DNA of 64,000 nt, from the NCBI GenBank assembly GCA_037954235.1, contig JBBMOA010000021.1, positions 5,619,501-5,683,500 on the forward strand, written 5' to 3'. Both the position numbers and the translations under genes were made by a program. Position 1 is the first letter of the stretch; every line of letters begins with the position of its first letter. The notes below the pieces were generated by a model. It made no database searches. It was given only the letters and a program-made list of their open reading frames with translations, and was not told where the DNA came from. This DNA comes from Aulostomus chinensis. Taxonomy: Eukaryota; Chordata; Actinopteri; Syngnathiformes; Aulostomidae. Below are positions 42,142 to 49,515 of the stretch, piece after piece.

Positions 42142-44784
42142 TTCAGACTACTTTATTAATCCCTTTTGGACGTTCCGCCAGGGAAAATGCACTCTCCTCA
42201 ACATACATAACATAACATTAATCCTAGTTGTTAGAAGTTCTCCTCACTTGATCGTAAGAGACGCACATAGGCAGGAATTTGTTGGGAAGAGTTCCACGAT
42301 TTTCAGCGCGTCTGTTTACACAGGAAATAAACCGAGGAATACATGCCAATACCACGGTATAACCAAGATTAACGAGAGGAGCCCAGGCCTGGGAATTTAT
42401 ATTTTTGGAGGTTCATAACTTTGATTTTTTTCATGACTGTATGAACCTTGCTGGGTCGTCTAAACTAAAATGACGGGAAACTTTACAGAAGGCGCTGTTA
42501 GCGTTCCCAAACCTCAGCGCAAAACACAATTGGTTCAGCAAAGCTGCACTAAGCGGTTCAGAAATAATCAATTTTCAACAGCTGACGCTTGTTCTTCCGA
42601 ATTTAATTCTGCGTTACTTGAAGGAACACACGGGGGTTTAATGGAAATACACCTCCCCAGAGCCAGACTGGAACATAGGCGGACGTGGGTGACACGGACC
42701 AGCCCACTGCTAGTTAGCTTAGCATGGTGAATGGGGGGATGGGCAGATTAGCATACCGGCATCACGTTTACTAATCATCTGTTTCAGTTGTGAAAAAAAA
42801 AAAAAACACTAAACACTGGGTTGAGAGTAATAAGCTGTACAAAGTGACACTTACAGTTTTATTGTGGGGTAACCACGAACCCCGAACTCCGACGCCATTC
42901 CTGCAAAACAGAGAATAATATAAAAATATGATTCAGCAGAGGAGGTTTTGAAAGGCCTAGACTCTGGTTCTTGTGGAGAATTTATCTCCTGCAGCGTGCC
43001 ATATTCAATCAGAATATAAAATCAATTAAGGGGTCTAAAACTTTCATGATTGAATAAAGAAATGGGCTTGAAATCAACTGGAGAATCGGTACAGCAGACT
43101 CAACAGGGAAGGTCTGGCAGAAAACGCCTCTCAAAGTATGGTATACATCCGTGGATTCTTCTGTACAGCTTGTGTATATTCATGGTATTTATACTTGCAT
43201 TGTTACATTTGCTTACACAACCACTGTGAAAACTACTCTCTGGATATTCACCCGAGTAAGCGGTGGCATCCATCTTTCCCACGCGGACCGGCGACCCAGA
43301 GCTCTTCAGCTCCACTCCCACCTCGTGCCATACCGGTTCAAGTTTTTTACAGTAACCACACCACGGTGCGTAGAACTGGAAATAACCGAGAAGATACACA
43401 TTCCTGAAAACATGTGCTTCATGTCAAACCACAGAGCTTCAAAAACGTCATACAAACCACCATGTAGATGGAGCTTCGTTCACATGTTTAATTGCCGAAC
43501 CCTTTCAAAAAGGAACACTCCTGCTTTTTTGGAAACTATTGTTCATCCTCCCCAGAGACAGACAGTAAGGTAGACGCACTTCTCCCCTTTTGGCTGCGTC
43601 CAGGGTGCTCAGATCCACATAAACTAGTTAGCTTAGCACAATGAATAGTAGTGAACAGGCAGGCTAGCATACCTCCATCAAAAGTCAACAAACACATTTA
43701 TCTGCATGACATGAAACGGTCATTTTAGAATCAAGACACACAGCCGGAACTACTTTCCTGATGTTGCAGATTTCTGTTTGCCTCAGCTCCCTGATGCACA
43801 CAGAGGAGAGCAGTGGATCTACTTTTCTGTCTGGTTCTGAGGAGGATGGCAGATAGACGTCTTCTCAAAAACGTTGGTGTGTTCCTTTAATTCCATGACC
43901 ATTGTTGGGTTTTCCATTTTTAACCTATAAAACCCTTTAAAACTTTTTACTCTCCATGAACATTTAGAGAATGAGTCAAATCCAACATTTTATCTTTTGA
44001 CTTATTAATCTACCTATTTGACCAAGGAGGTTTAAAAGTACACGACGCAATGATCAGATACTGATGTAAAGATCCACTTTCCTGGCTTTTTGGTGAGCTT
44101 CGTTTGCTACTTACTACTCTTGCAGAAGGGTGGGTGATGTGCATCATGAATATACTTGATGTACAACCAAATTTGTGAATTGAGTTTGAACAAAATCTGC
44201 AATTGTTGTAGTTACTCCAGAGGCAAAAACTCATCTGTTCCTGTAATACACATCTGTGTGGCTCGCAGCAGCGTCTGCACCACCCGACTGTAATGACAGC
44301 AACTTCGGCTAATATTCGACTAGACAAACTCTGATATAAACCCCTCAGAGCCGCCTGGCTTTGCCCAGCACGCATGACTTCTCATTTACTAATCACACAC
44401 ACAGAGGGTAGCCCGCACACATACACACACACACACCCCCCCCTCCAGCCTCGCACATCCCACCATGACTGCTGCCACTTCCGCAAGGGATGAACTGAGC
44501 GGTAGTGTGCTGGGCAGAGATGTACGAACCCAGCCTGGTGGAGTGTGTGTGTGTGCATGCATGCGAGTAGTGATATCAAACTTACATCAACCAGCCATAT
44601 ATCGTTCACTCTGGTATCTTTAAATCTGTAAAAAAAAAAAAAAAAAGTATCAAAAGGGTAAGACGGGGTTTTGTGTCAGAAGAAATGGTTACACACACAT
44701 ATATATAAAGAGACAAATTAGACACACACAGACACAGACACAGACACACACACAGACACAGACACAGACACAGACACACACACA

Positions 44785-44829
<45 letters not shown>

Positions 44830-45158
44830 AGTTCCACACCCCAGGAACCCAATTTAAACACACTTAGCAACTGGAAGCATGTGATGAATGATTTAAATAT
44901 TTACTGTGTGTGTTCTGCTTCAGACTACAAATGTGTAAAAGTGCAAGTCAAACTAGCTTGCTAGCATGTCTTAAACAAAAAAAAAAAAAAAGAAGGTACT
45001 GAACAAAACAATGAGACCTGCATCCGGACAAAGTGTCTGTCAATGTGTTCAGGATTCACCACTTACGTGTCATCTAGATCTTCCACAACTGCAAGCACCG
45101 CTAGACTGAGACAAGCCGCTACAACTGCAGAAATAAAGAGACGTGAAAACAGAAGTGT

Positions 45159-45189
<31 letters not shown>

Positions 45190-45452
45190 GGGTCAGATAA
45201 CATGTTAGCATCAACAAGAGGTTTACAGTCTGTGCTCTTCAGCCCCTCCAGCAGCCTGAGACCTCATGACTGAAGCATCACCAGCTAAGCTTCAGCTAAC
45301 TCTGCATCTGTTTCCTCTACAGTTTATAAAATGGCTGCTTTAGAATATATTTCGACAGATTCGGAGGTAGCCTGTGCTGTTAACAGCTTAACCACAAGGA
45401 AATAAACCTTGGACGTACCTGCACAAAACAGGGAAGCTCTCACTTCTGCCAT
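11317..45452 (-). CDS. tmx3: Protein disulfide-isomerase TMX3 (thioredoxin-related transmembrane protein 3), 16 coding exons
   Basis: Sixteen exons on the minus strand join in frame into 1359 nt, 452 aa plus stop; human TMX3 is of about the same length. In order: an N-terminal hydrophobic signal peptide (about residues 1-23), a catalytic thioredoxin domain with C50-G-Y-C53 after FYAPW (about 32-130), two further thioredoxin-like domains without a CXXC pair (about 130-345), one membrane span (about 373-393), then a short acidic cytosolic tail ending in KKTD, a KKXX-type ER retrieval signal. Family knowledge: TMX3 is an ER membrane oxidoreductase that forms and rearranges disulfides in folding proteins. 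N310-T-S and N338-G-S are possible N-glycosylation sites. Oddities: CGYC replaces CGHC, and the intron 14 donor is weak. All exon phases match. Teleosts can carry tmx3a and tmx3b; I cannot tell which copy this is. Confidence 0.95.
12317..12338. repeat. Poly-G tract, 22 bases
   Basis: Homopolymer in tmx3 intron 15; a second, 12-C tract lies at about 12497. Confidence 0.9.
16541..16557. repeat. Poly-C tract, 17 bases
   Basis: Homopolymer in tmx3 intron 15, about 140 bp from exon 15. Confidence 0.9.
16698..16766 (-). CDS. tmx3: tmx3 exon 15
   Basis: A 69-nt exon of 23 whole codons, AHGGDGIIQRIKRVAFDAR then STIM, the basic juxtamembrane segment on the lumenal side. Acceptor CTGCAG, donor GTAAGT. 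Confidence 0.92.
16767..18978 (-). other. tmx3: tmx3 intron 14
   Basis: 2.2 kb. Contains short TC and CA microsatellites (17211-17227 and 17290-17312). The 153- and 176-codon minus-strand frames at 18141-18862 show no family resemblance and are treated as chance. Confidence 0.8.
18979..19108 (-). CDS. tmx3: tmx3 exon 14
   Basis: Residues 300-342: VPSVIILNTSNEQYFLP, then LEQLVQFISSVLNGSAQ. The VPS/P region is the inactive counterpart of the cis-proline loop. It has two N-glycosylation sequons. The donor GTCCAA is weak, but only this site keeps the frame into exon 15. Confidence 0.93.
20417..20470. repeat. (AC)27 microsatellite in tmx3 intron 13
   Basis: Uninterrupted AC run. More CA and GT tracts follow at 20670-20710 and 20830-20868, giving a 450-bp microsatellite-rich patch. 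Confidence 0.95.
22229..22254. repeat. (GT)13 microsatellite
   Basis: Uninterrupted GT run in tmx3 intron 13. Confidence 0.9.
23174..23230 (-). CDS. tmx3: tmx3 exon 13
   Basis: A 57-nt exon encoding DFQFGHMDGNDYINSLIM, a highly conserved TMX3 block. Acceptor CTACAG, donor GTGAGT. Confidence 0.96.
26317..26347. repeat. (AC)15 microsatellite
   Basis: Uninterrupted AC run in tmx3 intron 12. Confidence 0.92.
27035..27512 (-). mobile_element. LINE (non-LTR retrotransposon) 3' fragment
   Basis: A continuous minus-strand reading frame includes DRRIGVASAVMQVLNQSVVV, SIYVPILTCGHELWVMTERT, RIQAAEMSFL, RSQLRWFGHLVRMP and RWRDYVSWPAWERLG. These are the C-terminal blocks downstream of the reverse transcriptase palm in LINEs abundant in teleosts. 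The catalytic core is missing, so this is a 5'-truncated dead copy in tmx3 intron 12. I do not assign the LINE family (a Rex1-like type is possible). Confidence 0.8.
28306..28359 (-). CDS. tmx3: tmx3 exon 12
   Basis: A 54-nt exon encoding LKTLIQRVAKEYREHFN, an amphipathic helix. Acceptor TTTTAG, donor GTAAGG. Intron 11 before it is 202 bp. Confidence 0.93.
28562..28619 (-). CDS. tmx3: tmx3 exon 11
   Basis: A 58-nt exon with KLVAIAVIDEKDPTEESG, the first strand of the third thioredoxin-like domain. Acceptor CCTTAG, donor GTACAA. Confidence 0.93.
28620..31146 (-). other. tmx3: tmx3 intron 10
   Basis: 2.5 kb. Holds a strong CTCF-like core at 28965-28978, an ATT/ATG-rich tract near 29505-29534 and T-runs near 30010-30066. 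No gene. Confidence 0.85.
28965..28978 (-). promoter_or_regulatory. CTCF-like motif in tmx3 intron 10
   Basis: On the minus strand CCACCAGGGGGCAG matches the classic CTCF core at every position. No obvious repeat surrounds it. Confidence 0.5.
31147..31245 (-). CDS. tmx3: tmx3 exon 10
   Basis: Residues 211-242 with YEDGSLSGWVNKERFQGYLQ and then DGFTLYELGET. It lies 6.6 kb below exon 9. Acceptor TTGCAG, donor GTGGCG. Confidence 0.95.
33319..33344. repeat. (AT)13 microsatellite
   Basis: Uninterrupted AT run in tmx3 intron 9. Confidence 0.92.
35419..35454. repeat. (CA)18 microsatellite
   Basis: Uninterrupted CA run in tmx3 intron 9. Confidence 0.93.
35743..35763. repeat. Poly-G tract, 21 bases
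   Basis: Homopolymer in tmx3 intron 9. Confidence 0.9.
37819..37885 (-). CDS. tmx3: tmx3 exon 9
   Basis: Residues 188-209, LPELPAVIVFKDGDFYTYD, a beta strand and turn of the second thioredoxin-like domain. Acceptor TTTCAG, donor GTGAGT. Confidence 0.95.
37886..38688 (-). other. tmx3: tmx3 intron 8
   Basis: 803 bp, AT-rich; nothing recognised. Confidence 0.85.
38689..38766 (-). CDS. tmx3: tmx3 exon 8
   Basis: A 78-nt exon of 26 whole codons (162-187), with ASELIVYSYFFSASEEVLPE. Acceptor CTGCAG? reads GCAG|GAGAAG; donor GTAAAA. Intron 7 before it is only 123 bp. Confidence 0.95.
38890..38989 (-). CDS. tmx3: tmx3 exon 7
   Basis: Residues 129-161, including ALPSKQMFEHMLKRHDVLFV, which enters the second thioredoxin-like domain. 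Acceptor CTTCAG, donor GTAAGT. Confidence 0.95.
38990..39452 (-). other. tmx3: tmx3 intron 6
   Basis: 463 bp; nothing recognised. Confidence 0.85.
39453..39533 (-). CDS. tmx3: tmx3 exon 6
   Basis: Encodes KGDLAYNYKGPRTKDDIVEF, the last strand and helix of the catalytic thioredoxin domain. Acceptor CCTCAG, donor GTAAGT. Confidence 0.96.
39534..42854 (-). other. tmx3: tmx3 intron 5
   Basis: 3.3 kb. Holds a 15-C tract (40796-40810), the retroelement tail at 42105-42195, and a short TAGTTAGCTTAGCATGGTGA block near 42710 that resembles one in intron 3. Confidence 0.82.
42105..42195 (-). repeat. Probable 3' tail of a non-LTR retroelement with (CTGT)n end
   Basis: Read on the minus strand, AAAAGGGATTAATAAAGTAG runs into about seven CTGT units (42140-42111). 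Many fish LINEs and SINEs end in a similar GGGATCAATAAAGTA sequence plus a tetranucleotide tail. Only the tail is recognisable. Confidence 0.5.
42855..42900 (-). CDS. tmx3: tmx3 exon 5 (cis-proline loop)
   Basis: A 46-nt exon encoding ASEFGVRGYPTIK. The YPT motif is the cis-proline loop that faces the CXXC in thioredoxin folds. Acceptor TTGCAG, donor GTAAGT. Confidence 0.95.
43252..43375 (-). CDS. tmx3: tmx3 exon 4 (thioredoxin active site)
   Basis: Residues 45-85. Contains FYAPWCGYCKKLEPVW, so the catalytic cysteines are C50 (43360-43358) and C53 (43351-43349). It ends in VGKMDATAYS. The donor is GTGAAT. Tyr52 (codon TAC) takes the place of the usual His of CGHC. Confidence 0.97.
43376..44585 (-). 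other. tmx3: tmx3 intron 3
   Basis: 1.2 kb. Contains CTAGTTAGCTTAGCACAATG near 43624, similar to the block in intron 5, and short CA tracts near the 5' end. No gene. Confidence 0.82.
44586..44625 (-). CDS. tmx3: tmx3 exon 3
   Basis: A 40-nt exon ending in NDIWLVD, the strand before the active site in TMX3 thioredoxin domains. The acceptor is a long T run followed by ACAG; the donor is GTAAGT. Confidence 0.92.
44721..44825. repeat. (GACACA)n-(CA)n compound microsatellite in tmx3 intron 2
   Basis: Hexamers GACACA and variants alternate, followed by a pure CA run of about 40 bp. It fills a quarter of the 441-bp intron and starts about 95 bp from exon 3. Confidence 0.92.
45067..45124 (-). CDS. 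tmx3: tmx3 exon 2 (signal peptide core)
   Basis: Completes V12 and runs to D30. It gives the hydrophobic stretch ending LAVLAVV and then the acidic EDLDD start of the mature protein; signal cleavage is likely near A22-A24. Acceptor CTGCAG, donor GTAAGT. The fit in frame to exons 1 and 3 supports it, although the signal region itself is poorly conserved. Confidence 0.88.
45155..45192. repeat. (GT)9 followed by 20 G in tmx3 intron 1
   Basis: GT units run directly into a G homopolymer (45173-45192), 30 bp from exon 2 in a 294-bp intron. Confidence 0.92.
45419..45452 (-). CDS. tmx3: tmx3 exon 1 (start codon, signal peptide start)
   Basis: Encodes residues 1-11 plus one base. The ATG at 45452-45450 sits in a good Kozak context (G at -3, G at +4) and begins MAEVRASLFCA. 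The donor reads GCAG|GTACGT. Confidence 0.9.
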
Positions 45453-45512
45453 GGCTACGAATGGAAACAGCAAGCAGGAAATACAGTTGCTGCTAAAGCG
45501 ACTCCCTCCCTC

Positions 45513-45524
45513 CGCGCATGCGTG
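45513..45524 (+). promoter_or_regulatory. NRF1-like motif in the tmx3 promoter
   Basis: CGCGCATGCGTG matches the NRF1 consensus (YGCGCAYGCGCR) except for one base. It lies about 60 bp upstream of the tmx3 ATG in the only CpG-dense patch nearby, and no TATA box is evident. That is typical of housekeeping promoters; binding is inferred. Confidence 0.5.
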
Positions 45525-48453
45525 AAAATACGCAGACGCCTTCAGGGAATCAACGGCAATGTGACTATTTTAGTTTCAATGAATTTTCAGTAGTGTAAAC
45601 ATGTCTAGCGCTTATTTTCATAGTCTTACGTCCTTAATAAAACTAATTCCTTTTTTTTTTTAAATCTCCATATTCTTGCATTAAAACTATGTCAGAATGG
45701 GTAGTCACTGTATTCTTTTAATCGTAAAAAAAAAATGTTATTTTATCCCATTGGTTTCGTTTTACCTAAATGTGTTTTAAAATGCGACGCTGTATTAAAT
45801 AGTTTGAATTTGGATCTGAATTTAGGATGACACGTTGATGTAACAACTACCAATGTTCACCACAAGGTGTCGCTCTAAGATAATTAGAGTAGACGTCCCT
45901 GCTGACGGTAACCAGGAGACAATCAACCAACCTCTTCCATAAAGGTACAATCATCAATATTCACTGCCTAAATAATAATGGTTATATATGATTATACATT
46001 GAATAAATTACAGAAAACATAAATTACGAATAATATCAAGGCGATTCTATGAATATATTCACATCAAATTATTACTGATGATGCATTGACATGCCAGTGG
46101 CAATATACAGTTGTAGCTGGTCAAACTTGGAGAAAACTCCATTTTTTTTCTTCATATTTTGTAAGACCATAACATGTCAGCCTGTGCACAGTATTGATTT
46201 GTGAGGTAGCTAAAAACTGTCGAATCCAGCCAGTGGACTAAAAAGTGCAATATTTTCATTCCGTTCCAAACACAGATGTATTGAGCTTTGAACAACAAAA
46301 AATGCTCCACATCAATATGTATTTCATCAAAATCATATTTAATTTTCTTGAGAAGCTTAGAGAATTTATATATATATATATATATATATATGTATTTAAC
46401 ACTGTCAGAATGTTTTAAATGTTATCAAACATTTAAGCGCATTAACTTCAGATTTTACAATCGGGATCATCTTCATTCAGTTCCAAGTTTGGACACATTT
46501 ACACAGAAACAGACCGAGCATCACATTAGCACATGGGGATTAAATTACAAGGTGTAGAAAAGTTAGCTTCAGAGAACATGAAAGAACTTTACAAAATAAA
46601 TTTAAAAAATAATTTTGTAACATGATTTTACTATCATCTGTGTCTCTGCACCTCCTCTGAATCCACACACAGTGACTGGCATGACGGTCGGAATTACTTT
46701 GAACTCGCAGTCCAAGATTGGCCGAGTACCATTTCACTGATTCACAGAGGAAAATCTAGAATGGCATTCAAAAGGTCTTTCAAAAAGAAAAAAAACTTTC
46801 ACCTCCAAATTGAAGTCATAACGAGCTGCTTATTTAAAAAAAAAAAAAAAAAAGAAACATGATTAACAAGAAATTAAATCAGAATTTCCAGTTTCTACTT
46901 GGTAAATCATTGCCGTTGCGTGTTCTGTATGTATTCCAGACACCAGCGTGTGAGAACAGACAAAAACAAAAACAGAAGACAAAAAAAAAAAAAAAGGCCC
47001 AAACTTGCACCCTGAGAAAGAGCTGTACTTTCTCACAGGGTGAATAGCGATCATGACTGTGTTACTAAATAGACTCATGCGGAGGGCCGTCCTGCTGAGG
47101 CCTCGTGTGCCAACTTTGTGAGGCTTGAATTCCTCTGCATTTTGAAGCCTGTATTGTACGGCTTCAATGATTTCTGCACTGATTTAACAGTCAAAAAGAA
47201 AAAAAAAACAACACAGAGAAACAGATGCCTGTTTTCCCCTCGAAAACATTTTTTTTGTTTTGTTTTTTTGCCTTTCAGCTGCTTTCAGTAATGCTTTAGC
47301 GAGTGCTACGGCTCATTAAGGGTGCTGCAGGAAAGTGCCATCCTTAAGTAGGAAGAGCAATAAAACAAACGCAAGGCATGGGTTTTAATCAGGTTTACAT
47401 AAACATTTATAGTACAGCAAGCTCATTTGTCTTCTTTCAATAAAGAGAGCGCTTGTTCCTCTACAGCAGGCCCAGCAGACTCCCACATTCGCCGGGACTA
47501 CAGTCCGCGGTCAGAGCCCACTCACGTCATCTTACAGAGAGGCTTACATACGGCATCAGTTGACCCCTAAAACAAAGCTTTCTTTGCCCATTTTCATCAC
47601 TCGTCAGAGCAGCGGCAGCAGCGAGGTGATTCAGATTTCCACTAAATTGCATTTCCTCATCATAAACAGAGGAAGCAACACCGCGAGCTGGTGGCAGCAC
47701 AGTTACATGCGGATTCATTACTCAGGAACAACAGCACAAAAAAAAAGGCATCGCTAAGTTTTGCCCTTGGACAGAGCTTGTTGGAACAAAATGACACTTC
47801 GCATCTTCTGTAACAAATGGAAGAACTAGGTGGCGCTAAAGAACACGCACAAAGTATATTTCATGTGCATGCATATTACTTGACCACAACATGGCGTCAT
47901 TCTGATGTCAATGCAATGACACATCACATCAGGTTTTTAAGGCGGTTTTGACCTAATTTGACATAGAAAAGGTCGACACTGTTACCACCGGCTTGAGGCC
48001 TAAACAAAGGAGGAGGTGCAGCAAAACGTAGGAGTGGCAAATTAACAATTATTTACGTAAATAATCAATCATATGAGGTGTGGAGGTCAGCGTCAGTAGT
48101 GGAGGTAAGTGTGTGGCTGTGGTGATCAATGTGTGGTGCATGTTGTTAGTGTAAAACAAGGAACAACAAAAAGTAACACAACAGCACGCTGGCTGAGGGC
48201 AACAGGGAGACAGCAGCTCCCAGCAGAGCAGAGACGAGCAGATACCGACGCAGGCGTCTGGGAAGGCGCGGCTAAATAGGCCTAACTGGGAACGCTGGCC
48301 AGGTGCTCCCAGTCGACCTAATGACCTGGCTGCTTCAGACCTGCAAAGACGAACACACCAACAGTACCCTGCACACAAACCACATAGGACCCAGGCCTGG
48401 GGCCGTCACAACACAAATCAAAGCGTGACAAAAGAGATGCCACTTTTCTCTTG
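45525..48453. other. Intergenic region between tmx3 and pxdc1
   Basis: About 2.9 kb of AT-rich sequence with a TA microsatellite, A-runs and isolated GGTGGCGCT-like words (about 47829). No recognised gene. Confidence 0.75.
46367..46391. repeat. (TA)12 microsatellite
   Basis: Uninterrupted TA run in the tmx3-pxdc1 intergenic region. Confidence 0.92.
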
Positions 48454-48468
48454 CCACCAGGTGGCGCT
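48454..48468 (+). promoter_or_regulatory. CTCF-like motif between tmx3 and pxdc1
   Basis: CCACCAGGTGGCGCT, a 15/15 consensus match on the plus strand, within a repeat copy. It points toward the minus-strand motifs at 53.5-53.9 kb. Confidence 0.45.
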
Positions 48469-48575
48469 ACAATTTAGTGTTCTTCTTTTCCCCGTACAAA
48501 CCCTCCTCCAGCAAGTGTGGCAATAATCAGCGTCATGGTTTTTGCGTGATACTGCTGACAGACAAACAAACGCAA
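48454..48575 (+). repeat. Dispersed repeat with GGTGGCGCTA head, copy 2
   Basis: CCACCAGGTGGCGCTAC is followed about 95 bp later by CTGCTGACAGACAAACAAAC. It matches the copy at 430-585. It lies just beyond the probable pxdc1 3' UTR end. Confidence 0.5.
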
Positions 48576-48617
48576 CTGAAATCATGATGATAAGAGTTAA
48601 TAAATTAATCTAATGTT

Positions 48618-48715
48618 TTTATTAAACAATAAAAAAAACCATGCAAAATTTGAGACAAAACTTGGGTCTCCGGCTTCTGTTCTGTTAGCAGAGCTTATTT
48701 GCGCTCGCATTTATT
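48618..48715 (-). terminator. pxdc1: Candidate pxdc1 polyadenylation signals
   Basis: Two AATAAA hexamers on the minus strand (48715-48710 and 48623-48618), about 680-770 nt past the stop. Either could end the 3' UTR; neither can be confirmed by eye. Confidence 0.25.
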
Positions 48716-49391
48716 TTACCCTCCGGCGAAAGAATTTACTGCACATCACAGCAACAAAGCAGGAATCATCCTATCATTCCCAAGCTTGTATTACAGATAC
48801 AAAAGTTCCTTAATGCTGGTGGAAATTGCACTATAAACAAAGATGATACACCAGGCCCCTTGACAGCTTTTTCTACTCTCACAGGAATTTAACACTAGAG
48901 TGAAAAACCTGGATTACACTTCAGGGAGCGATTGAAAGAAGTTAATATTCTTTGCAGATGCATCGAAGGTATCCTTGCGAACCCAGCCAATGCTGTTACA
49001 AAGGTCCACTGGAGAATTGACTGTGCAGTTAAATCCTGAAGATAGAGAGCTGGTAGATTCTGGAGAGTAATTTGCTTATGTCGATGTGTAGCCCCTCGCC
49101 ACCCTCCACACCACAAGCACTGATCTATAGGATTAACGTAGCAAAGCAGTGCGTTTCCAGATGTTGCTGTGGATAGAGGACCCCCGTAATGGCTGCCACT
49201 GGTTATCACACTGTAATCCCTCTAACAACAATCCCATCCTTTTTCTTGACGCGCTCAAGGCTCCGGGTTGAGGCACACTGGTAATGCTACATCGTTTTGG
49301 AGCAGTGTTGCATAGCTGCCTTCCACCGAGGAGGGCATAATCGTCACTGTTAACATCAGGTGTCCGTCAACAGCACGAAACAGTAAGTTCT

Positions 49392-49515
49392 TCATTCCAA
49401 GATGTCAGTTTCAAATGGGACCAGATGGTAGTAAGACAAGTTGGTGACATACGATTCTGCTTCTTCATCACACACTTCTCCCTCCACTGGAAAATACTCT
49501 GATCCATCCTCGTAC
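49392..49515 (-). CDS. pxdc1: pxdc1 exon 5 (C-terminus, stop)
   Basis: Encodes an acidic stretch and then SYVTNLSYYHLVPFETDILE followed by TGA. The tail is a hallmark of PXDC1. Acceptor GGCTAG. Confidence 0.95.
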
